A stretch of 17,637 nt of DNA, taken from the NCBI GenBank assembly GCA_904502245.1, contig CAJGDN010000018.1:1-17637 (forward strand), written 5' to 3'. The position numbers and the translations under genes are program-made. The notes under the pieces were generated by a model. The model was given only the letters and a program-made list of their open reading frames with translations. It searched no databases and was not told the DNA's origin. Below are positions 12,854 through 17,637 of the stretch, piece by piece. Position 1 is the first letter of the stretch. Every line of letters begins with the position of its first letter. Source of the stretch: an uncultured Alphaproteobacteria bacterium. Its GTDB lineage: Bacteria; Pseudomonadota; Alphaproteobacteria; Rs-D84.

Positions 12854-13233
12854 TTTTTATTCCCCTGTTTTTGTGTGTTTGGATCGTGAATTAATCTGTC
12901 GGCGGTAATCCCAGTCGTTATCATTGTTACCAGGTATGCGACAATCATTAATAAAACCAATATCCACCAAATGTCATGAATTTCTGCCCAAATATCGATT
13001 ACAGCCACCGCAGGTGCAACAAAAAATAATGCCATTGTGCCATGAAACCAGTTCGCAATGTCTTCGACCCATTGCAGTTTTATAATACCAAACGACAGCG
13101 ACAAAAATAACAGAATAAGGCCGTAAATGCTGCCTGCGATGGGGAATGGGATAAAATGTTCACACATTTCACCCAGAGCGACAAAAATCATAATGATGCA
13201 AAACTGAAAGATATATTTCACATGTGCCCCCAT
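12850..13233 (-). CDS. lrgA: LrgA-family (CidA/LrgA holin-like) membrane protein
   Basis: The 127-residue protein has four hydrophobic segments (about 8-24, 31-50, 68-87, 92-112). It has the LrgA core FPIAGSIYGLILLFLSL (30-46), a variant of the family's PGSviGmllLf, and MALFFVAPAVAVID, matching the conserved L.FFvPa.vG. The frame also allows a TTG start at 13251, but ATG 13233 is chosen because family similarity begins there. A consensus-like promoter (TTGACA-17-TACAGT) places the transcript start within a few bases of it. There is no Shine-Dalgarno, so it looks leaderless. It is the first gene of the lrgA-lrgB-SIMPL operon. The C-terminal tail is polar and basic (HDPNTQKQGNKK). Confidence 0.88.
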   Translation of the reverse strand: MGAHVKYIFQFCIIMIFVALGEMCEHFIPFPIAGSIYGLILLFLSLSFGIIKLQWVEDIANWFHGTMALFFVAPAVAVIDIWAEIHDIWWILVLLMIVAYLVTMITTGITADRLIHDPNTQKQGNKK

Positions 13234-13242
13234 ACGCGATGA

Positions 13243-13271
13243 ACTGTACAATATTTTAATAGGGGTGTCAA
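13243..13271 (-). promoter_or_regulatory. Promoter of the lrgA operon (near-leaderless)
   Basis: On the minus strand: a perfect TTGACA (13271-13266), a 17-bp spacer, TACAGT (13248-13243). The predicted start at about 13236 leaves at most a few bases before the ATG at 13233. Confidence 0.6.
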
Positions 13272-13288
13272 AACGATTTTATTTGATT

Positions 13289-14065
13289 CTAATCGTACAG
13301 TATAATTTTTTGTGCGCTGCGTATTTCGGTTTGGTTGAAACCAAAATCTTCCAGGTTTATAGGGCCTGATGCGGCTAATTTACGACGTAAATTGTCGTGG
13401 ATTCTTTTTGCAGTTTCTTTTTGCGATTGTTTATTGACTATGCTGATGTTTTTTCCTGTGATTCTGTACATCAGCAGTGTTTCCATAATGTTATGGATTT
13501 TTGTCAGAAATATCATGCGTGACCACAGTTCCATGTCTTCGCAATGTATGTAGTCTGGATTGTATCGCAGGTTGTATTTATCAAATAGCGATTTGCGCAT
13601 CATAACAGTGGGGTGGGCAATGTAATTTTTTTCCAGTAAATCAAACACTGTCACAATTGGAATTTGTATACCAGGGGCATTTAGTTTGTCAAATCCGTGA
13701 ATCAGGGTTCCTAGAACACCAACGTCGGGGTTAGAATCAAGGTATGCAACCTGTTTTGCAAAGCGTTCTGGCATACTGATGTCATCTGAATCCATGCGGG
13801 CGATATATTCGCCGCGTGCCATGTCTAAGCCTTGATTTAACACTGTAATCAGCCCGCGGTTTTCACGATTGTTTACAAATACTATTCGTTTGTCAGAATC
13901 TGCATATTTTTGAATGATTTCTGGGGTTTTATCGGTGCTGCCATCGTTAAGGATGATTAATTCAAAATCTGTATATGTTTGTTGTAATATGCTGTCAATT
14001 GCCTGGGCGATATATAATTCGGAATTATATGCGGGCATTATTACAGATATACGTGGTGTTTGCAT
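13289..14065 (-). CDS. Family 2 glycosyltransferase (GT-A fold)
   Basis: The 258-residue protein begins with the GT2 strand-loop ISVIMPAYNSELYI (6-19). Next are LNDGSTDKT (39-47), NRGLITVLNQGLDMARGEYI (69-88), and the metal- and nucleotide-sugar-binding DxD region MDSDD (91-95). The likely catalytic-base region CEDMELW (175-181) follows. No membrane helices are present, so it probably acts at the cytoplasmic face on a glycolipid or polysaccharide precursor; donor and acceptor are unknown. Similarity to the genes at 1-351 and 16837-17637 is only at family level. ATG 14065 has a weak SD (AAAAGG). It is divergent from the ATPase gene and upstream of lrgA on the same strand with no obvious terminator between. 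Confidence 0.9.
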   Translation of the reverse strand: MQTPRISVIMPAYNSELYIAQAIDSILQQTYTDFELIILNDGSTDKTPEIIQKYADSDKRIVFVNNRENRGLITVLNQGLDMARGEYIARMDSDDISMPERFAKQVAYLDSNPDVGVLGTLIHGFDKLNAPGIQIPIVTVFDLLEKNYIAHPTVMMRKSLFDKYNLRYNPDYIHCEDMELWSRMIFLTKIHNIMETLLMYRITGKNISIVNKQSQKETAKRIHDNLRRKLAASGPINLEDFGFNQTEIRSAQKIILYD

Positions 14066-14092
14066 ATATTTATACCTTTTGATTTTGTTGAT

Positions 14093-14121
14093 ATTATTAG
14101 TCTTTTGGGCATGTTTGTCAA
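14093..14121 (-). promoter_or_regulatory. Promoter of the minus-strand glycosyltransferase
   Basis: On the minus strand: a perfect TTGACA (14121-14116), a 17-bp spacer, AATAAT (14098-14093). The implied leader is about 20 nt. Confidence 0.6.
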
Positions 14122-14155
14122 ATGTTGATATTGTTCTTTATGCCTTGCGTTTATG

Positions 14156-14164
14156 TGGTATAAT
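14156..14164 (+). promoter_or_regulatory. Extended -10 promoter of the P-type ATPase gene
   Basis: TGG followed by a perfect TATAAT (14159-14164). No clear -35 lies at the right distance, consistent with an extended -10 promoter. The leader is about 30 nt with AAGGA (14189-14193) ahead of the ATG. Confidence 0.5.
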
Positions 14165-14201
14165 GTGTATCAATTGTTTGGTAAGTATAAGGATGAATAA
14201 T

Positions 14202-16823
14202 ATGATTTTGCGTGGATTGACACCAGAACAAGTATTGGCTAGTCGTGAAAAATATGGAAAAAATCAAATGCCTGCACCAAAGTTAAAGTCAGCATGGCAA
14301 TTTTTTCTTGAAGTGTTTCAAGATAAACTGAATCTAATTTTGTTGTTTATGATGCTGATATTTATCGGTCTGGGGGCGTCTGGATATGGCAGTGTGTCTG
14401 AAGCAATTGGAATTGGTATAGTGTTGGTTGTTGTTGCAACTACGACAGTTTGGACAAAACTGAAAACCCAGCGCAGCGCGGAAGAATTGCGTCAGAAATC
14501 GTCACAACTGTATGCGAATGTTATTCGTGATGGTGTTGTTCAACGTATTGATAGCGTGGATGTGGTAGTTGGTGATATTGTTGTGATTGCGGCTGGTGAA
14601 ACAATCTGTGCAGACGGATATTTGGTTGATGGCGCGGTTAGTGTGAATAATGCTATTTTAAATGGTGAAAGTGCTGAGGCCGAAAAAACGCCAGTTCCGT
14701 TTAATTATGAATATAACCGTAATGCGTCAATAAATGCAGATAGTTATGTTGATGCACATTTGGTTTTTGCAGGAACGACAGTTTTGTCAGGCGAAGGAAA
14801 AATGTGTGTTGCACGTGTCGGGGCAGATACAGAAAATGCAAAAATAATGGCGTCTTTGAACTCTATTGATGAAGTAAAAACGACGTTGCAGATTCAATTG
14901 GATAATTTGGCTGCACAAATTAGTAAAATTGGTTCGATATGTGCGATTGTTATATTTGCTGTTCTGTTGCTGGTAAATCTGCGCACGAATAGTTTTTCTG
15001 GTGGGGCGGGACTGATTTATACTATCTTTTCATCATTGACTGTTGCGTTGACCATATTTGTCGCCGCAGTTCCCGAAGGTTTACCTTTTATTATTGGTAT
15101 TATTACCGGACAGAATGTTAATGCAATGATAAAAAGTAATATATTGGCTAAAAATCCGAATAAAATACCCGAAGCTGGTAATATACAAATATTATGTACT
15201 GATAAGACGGGGACACTGACCCGCGGTTTTTTGCAACCGATTTATAATTTTATGGGTAATGCCGATGATATTTCATTTGATCAGGTGACAGGGGGGCGGG
15301 TCAAAGAGGTCTTTATAAAAAATATTGCTTTGGTTTCTGGGGTTTCTTATGGCGCGGATGGTGATATAATTGGCGGTAATATGACATCGCGTGCGTTGTT
15401 TGAATCGATGCGTGCGTTTTCTGCGGCGGTGTCTGATATCCAGCGTGACATAGCCATCGATGAAAAAGTTGCGTTTAACAGTGCAAATAAGTTTTCGGCG
15501 GTTCTGACTGCAGATGGTGTTTCGTATTTTATGGGTGCGCCAGAGGTTATATTGGCACATGTAAATACGTATATTGATGTAAATGGAGAAGTAAAGAAAT
15601 TAAACAAAGGAAAAATTAATAATCTGATAAAGGAAAATGCATCGCGGGCAATGCGGCTGGTCGCAATGGCTTATTCGTCAGATGGTGCCTGGTGTGGTGA
15701 TGAAAAAGTGCCTGATGACTTGGTTTTTGTGTCTTTGGTTGCAATGCGTGACGATGTGCGCCCGGGTGTTCCAGATGTTGTGCGGGCAATGAATAAATCA
15801 GGCGTGCAGGTTATGATGATAACGGGGGATATTTTGGACACTGCGCGCGCAATTGCGATTGATTGCGATATAATAACTTCAGCTGATGATATCGCAATAA
15901 CTGCATCAGAATTGGATGCTGTTTCTGATGAAGATGCATTGGGGATGTTACCGCGTATACGTGTAATTGCGCGTGCAACACCTGCAACAAAATTGCGTAT
16001 TGTAAAATTGGCACAATCTTTGGGATTATGTATCGGTATGTGTGGTGATGGAACGAATGATGCACCGGCGTTAAAACGTGCGGACGTTGGATTTGCAATG
16101 GGGGATGGTACAGATGTGTGCAAAGAATCCAGCGATATTATTATTACAGATAATAATTTCATATCTATTGCAAACAGTATATTGCTTGGACGTACGTTTG
16201 TGCATAATGTAAAGAATTTCTTAAAATTCCAATTGCCGATTAATTTTGCGTTGGTGGTGCTGAGTGTTCTGTTTCCGATATTGTTTGGATTTGATGCTTT
16301 TACAGCGGTTCAGATATTAATTATTAATATTGTAATGGACAGTTTGAATTCGTTGGCGTTCGGTGGTGAACCGTCGCGCCCGGAATATATGACTGAGCCT
16401 GCCCAGGGCAAAAATGCACCATTGATATCGCGTCTGTTATTGAATCAGGTTTTGTGGACGACTGTCGGATTTGTTGTGGTGTTTGGTATTTTGGGCTTGT
16501 CAGGTGTGTGTAAATATTTTGATGGGACTGGTGTGTATATGTCAGCGCGATTTGCGTTGCTGGTTATTATGGCAATCGTAAATGGGTTCTGTGTTCGTGT
16601 GGATGGATTTAATTTGTTTGCACGCATTCGAACAAATCCAATGTTTATAATAGTAGCGTTCGGTGTTGTGTCTGCAACGGTATTTTGTGTGACATTTGGT
16701 GGGGCTGTTTTGCAGTTGGCGCCAATGTCATTGGTTCAATGGTTGATTGTATTTGGGTTGTCGTTGTTGATAATTCCAATTAATTTTGTGCGATTGATTT
16801 TGCAACGTACGCGTGTGTTGTAA
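14202..16823 (+). CDS. P2-type cation-transporting ATPase (Ca2+-ATPase-like, PMCA-like)
   Basis: The 873-residue product is full length for bacterial P2-ATPases. In order: a cation-ATPase N domain (LTPEQVLASREKYGKNQMP), M1-M2, an actuator domain with NGES at 154-157 (normally TGES), M4 with PEGLP (291-295), phosphorylation site D334 in CTDKTGTLT, an N domain with GAPEVILA, MITGD, hinge GDGTNDAPALKRAD (615 onward), and M5-M10. M6 carries N709 and D713 in NIVMDSLNSLAFGGEP, close to the PMCA pattern N..MDt..sLAl..EPP. Together with E292 this fits Ca2+ site II. Ca2+ export is therefore the best guess, not proven. ATG 14193 is an alternative start 9 nt upstream. Asn for Thr in TGES is unusual. Confidence 0.92.
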   Translation: MILRGLTPEQVLASREKYGKNQMPAPKLKSAWQFFLEVFQDKLNLILLFMMLIFIGLGASGYGSVSEAIGIGIVLVVVATTTVWTKLKTQRSAEELRQKSSQLYANVIRDGVVQRIDSVDVVVGDIVVIAAGETICADGYLVDGAVSVNNAILNGESAEAEKTPVPFNYEYNRNASINADSYVDAHLVFAGTTVLSGEGKMCVARVGADTENAKIMASLNSIDEVKTTLQIQLDNLAAQISKIGSICAIVIFAVLLLVNLRTNSFSGGAGLIYTIFSSLTVALTIFVAAVPEGLPFIIGIITGQNVNAMIKSNILAKNPNKIPEAGNIQILCTDKTGTLTRGFLQPIYNFMGNADDISFDQVTGGRVKEVFIKNIALVSGVSYGADGDIIGGNMTSRALFESMRAFSAAVSDIQRDIAIDEKVAFNSANKFSAVLTADGVSYFMGAPEVILAHVNTYIDVNGEVKKLNKGKINNLIKENASRAMRLVAMAYSSDGAWCGDEKVPDDLVFVSLVAMRDDVRPGVPDVVRAMNKSGVQVMMITGDILDTARAIAIDCDIITSADDIAITASELDAVSDEDALGMLPRIRVIARATPATKLRIVKLAQSLGLCIGMCGDGTNDAPALKRADVGFAMGDGTDVCKESSDIIITDNNFISIANSILLGRTFVHNVKNFLKFQLPINFALVVLSVLFPILFGFDAFTAVQILIINIVMDSLNSLAFGGEPSRPEYMTEPAQGKNAPLISRLLLNQVLWTTVGFVVVFGILGLSGVCKYFDGTGVYMSARFALLVIMAIVNGFCVRVDGFNLFARIRTNPMFIIVAFGVVSATVFCVTFGGAVLQLAPMSLVQWLIVFGLSLLIIPINFVRLILQRTRVL

Positions 16824-16836
16824 AAAGGAGGATTAA

Positions 16837-17637
16837 ATGCCATCTGTATCTGTAATAGTTCCGATTTATAATGTTGAAAAATATGTCAAAGATTGTATGG
16901 AATCGTTGGTAAATCAGACAATGCAGGATATTGAAATTATCTGTGTTGACGATAGGGGGGCTGATAAATCGATGTCTGTTGTGCGTGAATATGCCGCCCG
17001 TGACAAGCGTATTCGAATTGTTCGTAATTGGCGTAATCGCGGTTTGTCGTACAGCCGTAATCATGGTATGAAATACGCGCGTGCGCCGTATATTATGTTC
17101 TGTGATTCCGATGATATGTTTGCACCAAATATGTGTGAAAAAATGTTTGATGCAATTGTTTCTACGGGGGGAGATGTTGTGGTTTGTGGTATAAATATAA
17201 TTTATGAAGCAAACCGTGAATTAATGGATAGCGATGCTAATTTTTTTGCGATACGTAATCTGGGGACTTTTGAAATAACACGTTCAAATCGAGGGTTGTG
17301 TTATGGTGCAGCATGGGGAAAGATTTTTCGTCGTGATATAATTCGTAAGCATAATTTAAAATTCCCAGTTGGATTAAAGCATGAAGACGAGTTCTTTTGG
17401 TCAGCTTATACATTGTGGGTTAAGCGTATAACGTTTATTTCAGATAAATTATATGTATATCGACGCCGTGCGGGGTCAATAATGAATGTGGCTTATCAAA
17501 ATTCTACTTTAAATGTAGATCCGATAAAAATCGCGATTGCGTATTATGAATATTGTAGTAAGTGTGGCGTATTTGGTGATGTGCGTAATTGGTTTTGGGG
17601 GTGTTTTTTTCCGTCTATGTTTTTTGCAGCATTGAAG
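16837..17637 (+). CDS. Family 2 glycosyltransferase, 3' end outside window
   Basis: 267 residues are visible and the frame is open to the window edge. The GT-A fold is clear: VSVIVPIYNVEKYVKDC (4-20), ICVDDRGADKS (35-45, the usual DDGS loop being DDRG), NRGLSYSRNHGMKYARAPYI (67-86), the DxD region CDSDD (89-93), and HEDEFFW (182-188) for the catalytic base. It starts 13 nt after the ATPase stop with a near-perfect SD (AAGGAGG, 16825-16831), so it is cotranscribed with the ATPase. Residues 198-267 align without gaps to the 5' fragment at 1-351. By that comparison the full protein would be about 313 residues. Donor and acceptor are unknown. Confidence 0.92.
   Translation, partial: MPSVSVIVPIYNVEKYVKDCMESLVNQTMQDIEIICVDDRGADKSMSVVREYAARDKRIRIVRNWRNRGLSYSRNHGMKYARAPYIMFCDSDDMFAPNMCEKMFDAIVSTGGDVVVCGINIIYEANRELMDSDANFFAIRNLGTFEITRSNRGLCYGAAWGKIFRRDIIRKHNLKFPVGLKHEDEFFWSAYTLWVKRITFISDKLYVYRRRAGSIMNVAYQNSTLNVDPIKIAIAYYEYCSKCGVFGDVRNWFWGCFFPSMFFAALK

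Noticed and set aside
13914..14201. Upstream extension of the ATPase frame to base 13914
   Set aside because: It would run through the divergent glycosyltransferase and the promoter region. P-type ATPase similarity begins at 14202, where an SD is present.
1..17637. The window as a closed circular replicon because its ends match
   Set aside because: The 210-bp terminal match has about 20 mismatches and the protein sequences differ, so the ends are paralogs, not the same locus.
1..17637. CRISPR array, phage defence island, prophage or transposon
   Set aside because: I saw no regularly spaced identical repeats with unique spacers, and no integrase, transposase, nuclease-defence or phage structural gene.

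Overview
The window looks like chromosomal DNA from an alphaproteobacterium with a compact, moderately AT-rich genome. The housekeeping proteins have alphaproteobacterial character: FabI, a NifR3-type DusB, and a UvrA whose first zinc finger begins CPVS instead of CPxC. Short intergenic gaps and several apparently leaderless starts also fit. A gut- or host-associated reduced lineage is my guess, not something the sequence proves.

Layout. 1-351 is the 3' end of a family 2 glycosyltransferase. 484-696 encodes a small DUF378 membrane protein. fabI (755-1561, minus) is divergent from a MarR-type regulator (1706-2107). tRNA-Arg(UCU) follows at 2182-2258; its 3' half and terminator are perfectly duplicated 135 bp downstream around an 88-bp structured insert. 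Then come tspO (2493-2969) and ftsB (2995-3321, minus), which converge on a shared terminator. ftsB is divergent from dusB (3341-4252), followed by a rodZ-like gene (4284-5147).

5223-9575 is a tight four-gene unit: uvrA, a free-standing SRP54/Ffh M domain without its GTPase, an unrecognised 91-aa protein, and rlmE. 9726-11279 encodes an exported protein built from repeats carrying the motif AVTTDKI, expressed from a near-consensus promoter and closed by two terminators.

The minus-strand operon lrgA-lrgB-SIMPL spans 13233-11384. A second, unrelated family 2 glycosyltransferase (13289-14065, minus) is divergent from a P2-type cation ATPase (14202-16823). Thirteen bases after the ATPase begins a third glycosyltransferase, which runs off the end. 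Its last 210 bases align without gaps to the first 210 bases of the window at about 90% identity, so the window is bracketed by direct repeats of paralogous genes.

Most of the content is core biology: lipid synthesis, division and shape, DNA repair, and tRNA and rRNA modification. The unusual points are the orphan SRP M domain, the tRNA-Arg 3'-end duplication, the repeat protein, the apparently leaderless starts of ftsB, dusB, uvrA and lrgA, and the paired glycosyltransferases. I see no CRISPR array, transposase, integrase or phage gene.
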